DNA of 64,000 nt, from contig NC_053390.1 in NCBI RefSeq assembly GCF_905171765.1, positions 212,913,359 through 212,977,358 on the forward strand. The letters run 5' to 3'. Positions within the stretch are counted from its first letter, which is position 1. Each line of letters opens with the position of its first letter. The stretch is from Bufo bufo (lineage: Eukaryota; Chordata; Amphibia; Anura; Bufonidae). This document shows, piece by piece, positions 1-9,479 of this stretch. The translations under genes were made by a program, and so were the position numbers. The notes below the pieces were generated by a model. The model did not search any database and had not been told where the DNA came from. It was given only the letters and a program-made list of their open reading frames with translations.

Positions 1-302
1 AGGGAAGAGGCCAGCTCTGCAACCGATATACTAGTAGCATTTACTACTCCCAGTATATCCTGCAGCTTTTTGTTAATGCTATCAACACCTTCGCTATGGG
101 AGGAACTAGTCTTTGATAGAGCCTGTTCTACCCGATCCGTATTGTCTAAGCCTACCTCAACCTGAGGGGCAGCTCTCTGTACCCCTCCTCTAGTCTTGGG
201 TGGGGGTGACTTCAAAAATTTATCCAATCGAGCCTGTGGGCTCCCCCCTAGTCCACCCTTTGGAGAGGTCAGTCCACCTGATTTACGAAATTTTGGCGGC
301 AT
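1..302 (-). CDS. Partial L1-type ORF1 N-terminus (cut by window edge)
   Basis: An open frame starts at ATG 302-300 on the minus strand and runs about 100 codons off the left edge without a stop. It begins MPPKFRKSGGLTSPKGG and has a short basic, Gly/Pro/Ser-rich head, then ARLDKFLKSPPP, then a more helical stretch (INKKLQDILGV) that could start a coiled coil. The motif ARLDKF also occurs in the ORF1 remnant of the L1 element at 58158-59125, which is the main reason for the L1 call. The ORF1 protein would bind RNA and chaperone retrotransposition. The sequence to its right, 303-733, would be 5' UTR, interrupted by a Tc1 element. Confidence 0.5.
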   Translation of the reverse strand, partial: MPPKFRKSGGLTSPKGGLGGSPQARLDKFLKSPPPKTRGGVQRAAPQVEVGLDNTDRVEQALSKTSSSHSEGVDSINKKLQDILGVVNATSISVAELASS

Positions 303-733
303 TTTCCTATAAGTTGGTATGATGTAATTATGCACCCAGTTCCTACACTAGTGTCTCATATACATATACACAAATATACATACATATATATTCATACATA
401 TAAAAAATAAGAGACACAATAAAGAGCAGCAGCGCCCATTAATAATACAAGGAACTAGTAGAAAAAGAAGTTGGATACTGGTTAGATAAGCACAGCGGAA
501 ATAATAGTGAATAGATATAAGAACCAGACAGTCCGCGTAAATACCAAGTAGATCGTTAGTTTCCCCCCAAATGGCAGGCTGGCTAACAATTGACTGCAGT
601 TATATAATATTCCGATAAGGAGCAGCAAAGTAGATCCGCTAACAGCCCTGGCTAGGCTTGCCAGCAGTTATAGATGAAAATGGAGCAATCCCACTTAATG
701 TCTAAATAGGATATCCGCACTCAGGTTTAGAGT
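303..733 (-). other. Probable 5' UTR of the left-edge L1
   Basis: Non-coding sequence directly upstream of the L1-type ORF1 start. It includes an AT-rich ACATAT/ATACAT simple stretch at about 355-410. It is interrupted at the TA at 733-734 by a Tc1 element; the interrupted sequence resumes at 2358. The 5' end of the L1 was not located. Confidence 0.35.
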
Positions 734-734
734 A

Positions 735-2355
735 CAGTCATGTGAAAAAATTAGGACACCCTTTGAAAGCATGTGGTTTTTTGTAACATTTTAAATAAAT
801 GGTTATTTCATCTCCGTTTCAACAATACAGAGAGATTAAAGTAATCCAACTAAACAAAGAAAACTGAAGAAAAGTCTTTTCAAGATCTTCTGTAAATGTC
901 ATTCTACAAAAATGCCTATTCTAACTGAGGAAAAAGATAGGACACCCTCACATGTATTCCCTCTTAAATTGGCTCAGATCTCACACAGGTATATCACACC
1001 AGGTGCACATAATTAGTAGATCGTTACTCTGCATGTTGAATGAGGCTTGCCCTATTTAAACCTCAGACATTTAGTTTGGTGTGCTCCTGACTGTTGAAGT
1101 GAGAGTGAGCACCATGGTGAGAGCAAAAGAGCTGTCAGAGGACTTCAGAAAAAAGATTGTAGCAGCCTATGAGTCTGGGAAGGGATTTAAAAAGATCTCA
1201 AAAGATTTTGAAATCAGCCATTCCACTGTCCGGAAGATAGTCTACAAGTGGAGGGCTTTCAAAACAACTGCCAACATGCCCAGGACTGGTCGCCCCAGCA
1301 AGTTCACCCCAAGAGCAGACCGCAAGATGCTAAAAGAGGTATCCAAAAACCCTAAAGTGTCATCTCGAGAACTACAGCAGGCTCTGGCTACTGTTGATGT
1401 AGAAGTACATGCCTCTACAATCAGAAAGAGACTGTACAAGTTTAACTTGCATGGGAGGTGTGCAAGGAGGAAACCTTTGCTTTCCAAGAGAAACATCGAG
1501 GCCAGACTGACATTTGCCAGCGATAAAGTTGACAAAGACCAGGACTTCTGGAATAATGTTCTTTGGACAGATGAGTCCAAAATTGAATTATTTGGACACA
1601 ACAGCAGAGGACATGTTTGGCGTAAACCAAACAAAGCATTCCAAGAAAAGAACCTCATACCAACTGTGAAGCATGGAGGTGGAAGTGTCATGGTTTGGGG
1701 CTGCTTTGCTGCAGCAGGACCTGGTCAGCTCACCATCATAGAATCCACGATGAATTCTACTGTGTATCAGAAGGTGCTTGAAGAACATGTGAGACCATCA
1801 GTTAGAAAATTAAAGCTGAAGCGGAACTGGACCATGCAACATGACAATGACCCAAAACATACTAGTAAATCAACCAAAGATTGGCTGAAAAAGAAGAAAT
1901 GGAGAGTCCTGGAATGGCCAAGTCAAAGTCCAGATTTGAATCCCATTGAGATGCTGTGGGGTGACTTGAAAAGGGCTGTACGTGCAAGAAACCCCTCAAA
2001 CATCTCACAGCTAAAAAAGTTCTGCATTGAGGAGTGGGGTAAAATTTCCTCAGACCGATGTCGAAGACTGGTAGATGGCTACAAGAACCGTCTCACTGCA
2101 GTTATTTCAGCCAAAGGAGGTAACACTCGCTATTAGGGGCAAGGGTGTCCTATCTTTTTCCTCAGTTAGAATAGGCATTTTTGTAGAATGACATTTACAG
2201 AAGATCTTGAAAAGACTTTTCTTCAGTTTTCTTTGTTTAGTCGGATTACTTTAATCTCTCTGTATTGTTGAAACGGAGATGAAATAACCATTTATTAAAA
2301 ATGTTACAAAAAACCACATGCTTTCAAAGGGTGTCCTAATTTTTTCACAAGACTG
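735..2355 (+). mobile_element. Complete Tc1 transposon, intact
   Basis: The element is 1621 bp and flanked by TA at 733-734 and 2356-2357. Terminal inverted repeats of about 213 bp (735-947 and 2143-2355) begin CAGTCWTGTGAAAAAATTAG and end GACACCC; they are nearly identical by eye. The transposase gene between them is intact, so this looks young or recently active. It sits in non-coding sequence next to an L1-type ORF1. Confidence 0.95.
1114..2136 (+). CDS. Tc1 transposase, intact 340 residues
   Basis: A DDE transposase that cuts and pastes its own element at TA sites. The ATG at 1114 has a strong context (ACCATGG) and gives 340 residues, the usual Tc1 length; an upstream in-frame extension uses only GTG and was rejected. 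The N-terminal half carries two helix-turn-helix domains (about residues 1-50 and 65-115) with the GRPSK hinge at 59-63 between them. The catalytic triad is D153 (WTDES), D244 (QHDNDPKH) and E279 (SPDLNPIE), a DD34E arrangement. A glycine-rich box KHGGGSVMVWG lies at about 186-196. There is no stop or frameshift, so it could be functional. Confidence 0.95.
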   Translation: MVRAKELSEDFRKKIVAAYESGKGFKKISKDFEISHSTVRKIVYKWRAFKTTANMPRTGRPSKFTPRADRKMLKEVSKNPKVSSRELQQALATVDVEVHASTIRKRLYKFNLHGRCARRKPLLSKRNIEARLTFASDKVDKDQDFWNNVLWTDESKIELFGHNSRGHVWRKPNKAFQEKNLIPTVKHGGGSVMVWGCFAAAGPGQLTIIESTMNSTVYQKVLEEHVRPSVRKLKLKRNWTMQHDNDPKHTSKSTKDWLKKKKWRVLEWPSQSPDLNPIEMLWGDLKRAVRARNPSNISQLKKFCIEEWGKISSDRCRRLVDGYKNRLTAVISAKGGNTRY

Positions 2356-2357
2356 TA

Positions 2358-2717
2358 TATGTCCCATATATAGGGTTCTGGGTCAGAATACCAGAGAGCC
2401 CACCTTCTTACGTTCTTAGGTTCAGACTGATGGCCCAGAGGGGTAACTTTCACACACATGCGGTATCAGCACGCCCCACTAAATTTCCCGCAAGCAGCAG
2501 AAATTATCCAGAGGGGCAGTCCATCCAGAGAAGACAGGGTCCAAACAACTGTCTACCAAAGAGGGTCTTTATGAGCCTTAATTCTTCATCTATGCTTTAC
2601 ACGTAGAGAAAGATTGTTCCACTCAGTTCTACTTTAAATACAATTTATGTTAACTTATTTAAAAAAAATATATTTTATTTTTATTATCTATGTCATTATC
2701 AGTTTTTGCACTGGTCA
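2358..2717. other. Resumed L1 5' region or unassigned intron sequence
   Basis: Sequence after the Tc1 element that probably continues the interrupted L1 5' region for some distance, then turns AT-rich near 2640-2700. I see no coding potential and no clear boundary. Confidence 0.3.
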
Positions 2718-2721
2718 TTAA

Positions 2722-3017
2722 GACCTCTTTCACACGACCGCATACGGCGCATCTGCAGTACACAGGACACCGGCCGTGTGCATTCCGCACTACGGATGCG
2801 GACCCATCACTTGAATGGGTCTGCAAATCCGGAGATGCGGAACGGAGCCACTACGGAGTGCTTCTGTGGGGTTCCATTCCGTTCCGCAAAAAGATAGAAC
2901 TTGTATCTTTTTGTGGAACAGAGGGATCGCAGAACCCATTGAGTGAATGGTGTCGCAATCTGCATGCGGCTGGCCCACGGTCGTTGCCCGTGCATTGCAG
3001 ACCGCAATTTGCGGTTG
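2722..3017. mobile_element. Harbinger-like MITE, right end missing
   Basis: Begins TTAA then GACCTCTTTCACACGACC, the family terminus. The interior (ATGCGGACCCAT, then GCAAAAAGATAGAAC and CATGCGGCTGGCCCACG) matches the complete copy at 52374-52694. The right terminus is lost in GC-rich sequence. Confidence 0.75.
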
Positions 3018-3230
3018 GCAGTGCACCCTACAGCCCCACGGGGACCCGATCGCTGACACGGGGGGGGGGGGGTTCACGGGACACATCCCCCCTCGCGCGC
3101 ATTTAGCCAATGTGCCTGCTCAACGATTTGAGCAGGCAACGGGTTCCGATCACCGCCCGCCGAGCGGCGGTGATCGGGAATACACAGGGCGTACAGGTAC
3201 GCCCTGTGTCCTAAAGAGGCTAAATGCACC
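3018..3230. repeat. GC-rich cluster of short hairpins, TTAA-element fragment
   Basis: Holds a run of G at about 3061-3072, then three perfect or near-perfect hairpins: GCCTGCTCAA with TTGAGCAGGC, TTCCGATCACCGCC with its complement, and ACACAGGGCGTAC with its complement. The style matches the left part of the TTAA elements at 7139 and 37804. It is probably a fragment of that family. Confidence 0.45.
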
Positions 3231-3514
3231 TGTAGCTGTTCTCACACAGATCTGGCGTTTTGTGCGGATCAGTCATGACGGATCCGTCCCCACTGACTTA
3301 CATTGTGTGCCAGGACGGATCCGTTTGGCTCAGTTTTATCAGACAGACACCAAACCAGAATGGAGTCGAAACGGAGAAAAACTGATGCATTCTGAGCGGA
3401 TCCTTTTCCATTCAGAATGCATTAGAATGCAAACTGATCCGTTTTGGACCGCTTGTGAGAGCCCTGAATGGATCTCACAAACGGAAAGCCAAAACGAGAG
3501 TTTGAAAGTAGACT
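3231..3514. mobile_element. Degenerate Harbinger-like MITE
   Basis: Left end GCTGTTCTCACACAGATC and right end GTTTGAAAGTAGAC correspond to the termini of the element at 19568-20037. The shared interior is ACGGATCCGTCCCCA and a TGAGCGGATCC block. Confidence 0.65.
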
Positions 3515-3769
3515 ATGGTTATATGAACACTTACTTCATAAGATGTTACAGAAGATTAAGGCAGGGACACCCTGTAGAGCCATTTTATCACTGTGTCCTG
3601 CGTCACAATGTGATGCCACAACACAGCCAGGATAATTTCAATTTTGAGTTGTTCTGGCTACAACAGCGTGGTACAGAATTATATACTGCCGATTACGTGT
3701 ATGTGCACAAAGGACTGAATGGCTGCCGATTAGCAGCGGTTTTACAGTGCCAGAAATGTGAATGAGATT
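3515..3769. other. Unassigned intron-flank sequence
   Basis: No open frame, repeat terminus or palindrome that I can recognise. Confidence 0.3.
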
Positions 3770-3773
3770 TTAA

Positions 3774-4322
3774 ATGGGTCATCCCATCTGCGCTCTTCAC
3801 TAACCTTCCACCGCCACTGGTCACCTCTTCCTGTATCTGCCAGGGGCGGTACCATCACGCCTTATTGACAGTACAGAAAAGCCGCTCTCTGGTGATAAAT
3901 TGTGCCGCTTGCTTGTACGAGCGTGAGTCCCAGAGCTGCTGTTACCAGTGTCCAATAGCAGCTTCGTCCGTGAGGGAGTTTTACAGGATCCTGAGCCCCT
4001 GGCCATGGTAAGAGAGGTTGATGAAAGCTACTGCTCATGCCAGACTGCTGTTCAATTAGTTTAAATGGAGCTGCAGTGAAGAGTTGGAGCAGGAGAGACT
4101 GCGCATGTGCAAATATGCATGCTCCCCTGTACCCGGCTGGCCAGCACACAAGGAAAAAGAGAGACACCACGCAGGAAGACAATTATGTGTAAAACACAGC
4201 TCAGGAAAAATAACAAATATGCAGGAAAGGAGGAGAAATTGATAATTACATGTATTGGGCAAGTTGAATGTTGTGGTACAAGGAATGCAATCAATGCTAC
4301 TTCACAAGATAGGACAACCCCT
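3774..4322. mobile_element. T2/Kolobok-type MITE
   Basis: Flanked by TTAA at 3770-3773 and 4323-4326. The ends are ATGGGTCATCCCATC and GATAGGACAACCCCT. The T2 family of Xenopus is defined by TTAAAGG-type ends and TTAA duplications. The neighbour at 4327 shares the same TTAA. Confidence 0.6.
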
Positions 4323-4326
4323 TTAA

Positions 4327-4816
4327 ATGGCATCTGTCAGCAGATTTGTACCTATGAAACTGGCTGACCGGCGCTGATGTGCGCTTGGCAGCTGAAGTCA
4401 TCTGCGTTGGTCCCATGTTCATATGTGCCCGCATTGCTGGGAAAAAAAAGTTTTAATATATGCAAATGAGTCTCTAAGAGCAACGGGGGTGTAGCCATTA
4501 CTCTAAGAAGGCTCTGCTCTTTCTGCAACTGCCGCACCTTCTGCACTTTTCCTGACTTAAAGAGAAGTCAGGGCCAGGCGTGATGACATTTTCACTGCCT
4601 GGCCCTGTCAAAGTACAGATGCAGCAGTTCCAGAGAGCGCAGAGTCTCTAGATGTAATTGCAAGGCCCCGTTGCTCCTAGAGGCTCATTTGCATATAATA
4701 AAAAAAAAATCTCAGCAATTCGGGCACATATCAACATGGGACCAACACAGATGCTTTCAGCTGCCAAGTGCACATATAACAGGTCAGCCAGCGTCATGGG
4801 TACAAATTTGCTGAAA
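4327..4816. mobile_element. T2/Kolobok-type MITE, palindromic
   Basis: Starts after the shared TTAA with ATGGCATCTGTCAGCAG. It is a long imperfect palindrome: GTTGGTCCCATGTT and ATATGCAAATGAGTCTC on the left recur as complements near 4670-4760. The right terminus is degraded. Confidence 0.6.
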
Positions 4817-5722
4817 CAAGTGACATGCTGCAAAAAAACCCGCAGCACAAGTCTGTTTACACCGCAACTTTTCTCTGCAATCTATGGATTCGCTTGTACT
4901 ATAAATGCTGCAGATATTACCCACAAAATTCTGTGAAATCCACTGTGAATCTGCGGCAAAGTCCACAACTATTTTTTTTTTACTAGCAACCAGAAGGGAC
5001 CTGCAGCTCCTGGCAGTATCACAGCCTTAGATCAGCTATGTAATGCCCGAAATGTGTGATTTTTAGGTGTTTTTTGAGGCCATCGGGAAAACCAGATGTG
5101 TTTAAAAAAACAAACAAAAAAAAAAACGCATGCAGTTTTACAGCTGCGCTACCAGTGACTTCAACAGAATAAACCACCGACCAGACTGTGATTGTGGTAT
5201 GATCTGTGGAACACCCAGCCTCAAACTGATTGGCATCGTGTAACAAACCATGCCCATTTGGCTGTCTCCGTTTCATATAGGCTGTGAATACAGCCACACC
5301 AAGTATGCTTCACTGCCACTTCATTCTAATGCCCCTCACCATGGTCGTATCAGAGAACTCTGGATCCATGTTCTAGTTTTGTAGGGTCCTAGCAATCCCA
5401 AATGTATTACTTATTTCATGTATTTTGTGGGAACGCCCTTAAAGAATGATATCAAATATAAATTAGGGAAGAAGAGTAGATGTGGTCTAAGAAGCCTCCA
5501 TACAATTTTAGAATAGTTCTTAAAGAATCCATTCGCTCAGAGTCTTAACGAAGACTCCCTTCATTGTTATGGTCTGGTTTAACCCCTTTCCTACCATGCA
5601 CATGTCAGCCACATACAGCTGATACTCTGCTGCAATGGTTGTGATCTGAGAACACCAGCTAAGGTGATAAAGGTGTTGCACTACTTGGGATGTGACATAA
5701 TGTAGCTCTCACTGACCATTAA
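4817..5722. other. Unassigned intron or intergenic sequence
   Basis: About 900 bp with short A/T runs and no convincing open frame, splice-flanked exon or transposon terminus. Confidence 0.3.
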
Positions 5723-6016
5723 GGCCTCATGCACACGACTGTGTCCGTATTTTGGTCCACAAACCGCGGATCTGCAAAATAAGGATACCTTCCATGTGCA
5801 CTCCACATTTTCTCATCCCCATGAATAGCAATTACTTCTCGACTGCAACACGGACCAAAATAAGATGTTCTGCAATTTGCAGAAAACCAACAAAAAACCT
5901 TAAAAAAAAAAACAACACATATGTGCGCATGGCTTCACAGGAATGAATGGGTCGTGTGCTATTTGCAAATGATGCGGCTAGTACACGGATAGTACACAGT
6001 TGTGGCAGGAGGCCTC
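5723..6016. mobile_element. Harbinger-like MITE
   Basis: Starts after TTAA with GGCCTCATGCACACGACTG. It contains paired TTTTGGTCC and GGACCAAAAT segments and ends in a degraded GTTGTGGCAGGAGGCC. It stops about 45 bp from the donor of the KDM2A exon at 6061. Confidence 0.7.
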
Positions 6017-6060
6017 CTAGAGCTAGAAACTATACTTCTACTGTTTTCTTTAACTCTTAC

Positions 6061-6147
6061 CTTGGCTGGCTTCTTAGGCCAGGACACCACAGGTACCCCA
6101 GAAATGGCTAGATTTTGGTCATCATCTGCATGCTCCTTGAGCACAGT
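6061..6147 (-). CDS. kdm2a: KDM2A coding exon between linker and CXXC finger
   Basis: This exon of exactly 29 codons encodes [20 protein letters not shown] followed by VSWPKKPAK. It continues the segment begun in the exon at 22977-23425 and, in the family, lies shortly before the CXXC zinc finger that binds unmethylated CpG. The acceptor is TTTCTGTTTCAG before 6147 and the donor GTAAGAG follows 6061. Both ends are phase 0. The following exons (CXXC, PHD, F-box and LRR) were not seen down to base 1 and presumably lie beyond the left edge. Confidence 0.92.
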
Positions 6148-6499
6148 CTGAAACAGAAATAACTGTTAACCCCCAGTATCAAAATGGCTATTAACTATAT
6201 GAAAGGTGTCAAAAGAGACAAATAGCTCAATCTATAAGGCATCTGATGTTCGGACGCCATCCAAACTGGCCTCTGCACAAAAATAGCAACGAAGGGTAAA
6301 GTGCTTGTAAATGCAGCTATTCCGAAAACTATTACACAGTACCACAACGACGGACAGAGGTGCACTCTACATTACAGAGCATCATGTAGAGACTGTATAT
6401 GTGTTACAGCCACAACCATTGCAGACAGGTACATGAAGCCAACCACACAGCCATGTAAACCTCCATAGACAAGCATTGGTCATACCAGAGAGATCAAAT
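6148..6499. other. Unassigned KDM2A intron sequence
   Basis: Intron sequence next to the acceptor at 6148. Nothing else is recognisable. Confidence 0.3.
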
Positions 6500-7140
6500 G
6501 ACCCATTCATTTCTATGGGGCTGTGCACACGAGCGGTGATTTTCACGCATCACTTGTGCTTTGCATGAAAATCGCAGCATGCTCCTCTTTGTGCGTTTTT
6601 CACGTAATGCAGGCCCCATAGAAATTAATGGGGTTGTGTGAAAATCACAAGCATCCGCAAGCAAGTGCGGATGCGGTGCGATTTTCACGCATGGTTGCTA
6701 GGAGACTATCGGGATGGAGACCCTATCGTTATTATTTTCCCTTATAACATGGTTATAAGGGAAAATAATAGCATTCTGAATACAGAATGCATAATACAAT
6801 AGCGCTGGAGGGGTTAAAAAAAAAATGAAACTCACCTTAATCCACTTGATCGCGCAGCCAGCATCTCTTCTGTCTCCTCCTTTGCTGATTACTGGAAAAG
6901 GACCTGTGGTGACGTCACTCCGGTCATCACATGATCCATCACATGATCTTTTACCATGGTGATGGATCATGTGATGGACCATGTGATGACCTGAGTGACG
7001 TCACCACAGGTCCTTTTCCTGCAATCAGCAAAGCAGGAGACAGAAGAGATGCCGGCTGCGCGATCAAATGGATTAAGGCGAGTTAAATTTTTTATTTTTA
7101 ACCCCTCCAGCCCTATTTTACTAAGCATTCTGTATTAACC

Positions 7141-7440
7141 ACTTCCCGCAACTGTAACGCCGAAAGGCGTCATTGCGGCGGCTCCCCCAGGCTACGCTAA
7201 CGCCAATAGGCGTCATCTCGCGTGAGCCGAGATTTCCTGTGAACGCGCGCACACAGGCGCGCGCGCTCACAGGAACGGAAGGTAAGAGAGTTGATCTCCA
7301 GCCTGCCAGCGGCGATCGTTCGCTGGCAGGCTGGAGATGTGTTTTTTTTAACCCCTAACAGGTATATTAGACGCTGTTTTGATAACAGCGTCTAATATAC
7401 CTGCTACCTGGTCCTCTGGTGGTCCCCTTTGTTTGGATCG
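7141..7440. repeat. Hairpin cluster at the left end of the TTAA element
   Basis: Successive hairpins: AACGCCGAAAGGCGT, ACGCCAATAGGCGT, GCGCGCACACAGGCGCGCGC, ATCTCCAGCCTGCCAGCG with its complement, GTATATTAGACGCTG with its complement, and TCCTCTGGTGGTC with its complement. Confidence 0.75.
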
Positions 7441-7529
7441 ACCACCAGAGGACACAGGTAGCTCAGTAAAGTAGCACCAAGCACCACTACACTACACTAC
7501 ACCCCCCCCCGTCACTTATTAACCCCTTA

Positions 7530-9145
7530 TTAGCCCCTGATCACCCCTGATCACCCCATATAGACTCCCTGATCACCCCCTGTCATTGATCACCCCCCTG
7601 TAAAGCTCCATTCAGACGTCCGCATGATTTTTACGGATCCACTGATAGATGGATCGGATCCGCAAAACGCATCCGGACGTCTGAATGAAGCCTTACAGGG
7701 GCGTGATCAATGACTGTGGTGATCACCCCATATAGACTCCCTGATCACCCCCCTGTCATTGATTACCCCCCTGTCATTGATTACCCCCCTGTAAAGCTCC
7801 ATTCAGACGTCCGCATGATTTTTACGGATCCACTGATAGATGGATCGGATCCGCAAAACGCATCCGGACGTCTGAATGAAGCCTTACAGGGGCATGATCA
7901 ATGACTGTGGTGATCACCCCATATAGACTCCCTGATCACCCCCCTGTAAAGCTCCATTCAGATGTCCGCATGATTTTTACGGATGCACTGATAGATGGAT
8001 CGGATCCGCAAAACGCATCCGGACGTCTGAATGAAGCCTTACAGGGGCATGATCAATGATTGTGGTGATCACCCCATATAGACTCCCTGATCACCCCCCT
8101 GTCATTGATTACACCCCTGTCATTGATCACCCCCCTGTAAAGCTCCATTCAGATGTCCGCATGATTTTTACGGATGCACTGATAGATGGATCGGATCCGC
8201 AAAACGCATACAGACGTCTGAATGAAGCCTTACAGGGGCATGATCAATGACTGTGGTGATCACCCCCCTGTCATTGATTACCCCCCTGTAAAGCTCCATT
8301 CAGATGTCCGCATGATTTTTACGGATGCACTGATAGATGGATCGGATCCGCAAAACGCATCCGGACGTCTGAATGAAGCCTTACAGGGGCGTGATCAATG
8401 ACTGTGGTTATCACCCCATATAGACTCCCTGATCACCCCCCTGTCATTGATTACACCCCTGTCATTGATCACCCCCCTGTAAAGCTCCATTCAGATGTCC
8501 GCATGATTTTTACGGATCCACTGATAGATGGATCGGATCCGCAAAACGCATCCGGACGTCTGAATGAAGCCTTACAGGGGCATGATCAATGACTGTGGTG
8601 ATCACCCCATATAGACTCCCTGATCACCCCCCTGTCATTGATTACCCCCCTGTCATTGATTACCCCCCTGTAAAGCTCCATTCAGATGTCCGCATGATTT
8701 TTACGGATCCACTGATAGATGGATCGGATCCGCAAAACGCATCCGGACGTCTGAATGAAGCCTTACAGGGGCGTGATCAATGACTGTGGTGATCACCCCA
8801 TATAGACTCCCTGATCACCCCCCTGTCATTGATTACCCCCCTGTCATTGATTACCCCCCTGTAAAGCTCCATTCAGATGTCCGCATGATTTTTACGGATC
8901 CACTGATAGATGGATCGGATCCGCAAAACGCATCCGGACGTCTGAATGAAGCCTTACAGGGGCGTGATCAATGACTGTGGTGATCACCCCATATAGACTC
9001 CCTGATCACCCCCCTGTCATTGATTACCCCCCTGTAAAGCTCCATTCAGATGTCCGCATGATTTTTACGGATGCACTGATAGATGGATCGGATCCGCAAA
9101 ACGCATACGGACGTCTGAATGAAGCCTTACACGGGCGTGATCAAT
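7530..9145. repeat. 191-bp satellite array with an embedded mini-MITE
   Basis: About nine tandem units. Full units of 191 bp start near 7710, 8056, 8398, 8589 and 8780; shorter units of about 150-155 bp lie between them. Each unit ends with a hairpin of about 100 bp whose arms are CATTCAGACGTCCG and CGGACGTCTGAATG. That hairpin has the form of a small Harbinger-like MITE (TAA, AGCTCCATTCAGACG..., TTA). Short open frames in the units are by-products of the repeat. Confidence 0.9.
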
Positions 9146-9478
9146 GACTGTGGTTATCACCCCATATTGACTCCCTGATCACCCCCCTGTCATTGATCAC
9201 CCCCCTGTCATTGATCACCCCCCCTGTCATTGATCACCCCCCTGTCATTGATCACCCCCCTGTCATTGATCACCCCCCCTGTCATTGATCACCCCCCCTG
9301 TCATTGATCACCCCCCCTGTCATTGATCACCCCCCCTGTCATTGATCACCCCCCCTGTCATTGATCACCCCCCCTGTCATTGATCCCCCCCCTGTCATTG
9401 ATTACCCCCCCTGTCATTGATCACCCCCCCTGTCATTGATCACCCCCCTGTCATTGATCACCCCTCTGTAAGGCTCCA
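9145..9478. repeat. 18-19-bp C-rich minisatellite
   Basis: About 15 tandem copies of CACCCCCCTGTCATTGAT, varying by one C. It is the same motif that appears once to three times at the start of each 191-bp unit, so the minisatellite grew out of the satellite unit. Confidence 0.92.
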
Positions 9479-9479
9479 T

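Noticed and set aside
1081..1113. Upstream in-frame extension of the first Tc1 transposase
   Set aside because: It needs a GTG start. The ATG at 1114 has a strong context and gives the standard 340 residues.
2690..3765. Open frames of 138 and 272 residues
   Set aside because: They cross a MITE, a hairpin cluster and a second MITE without any domain, so they are chance frames in GC-rich repeats.
7710..8974. Five 64-residue open frames of almost identical sequence
   Set aside because: They are translations of the 191-bp satellite unit, not a gene family.
9145..9478. Regular repeats that could be read as a CRISPR array
   Set aside because: There are no unique spacers; the units are contiguous and the setting is a vertebrate intron.
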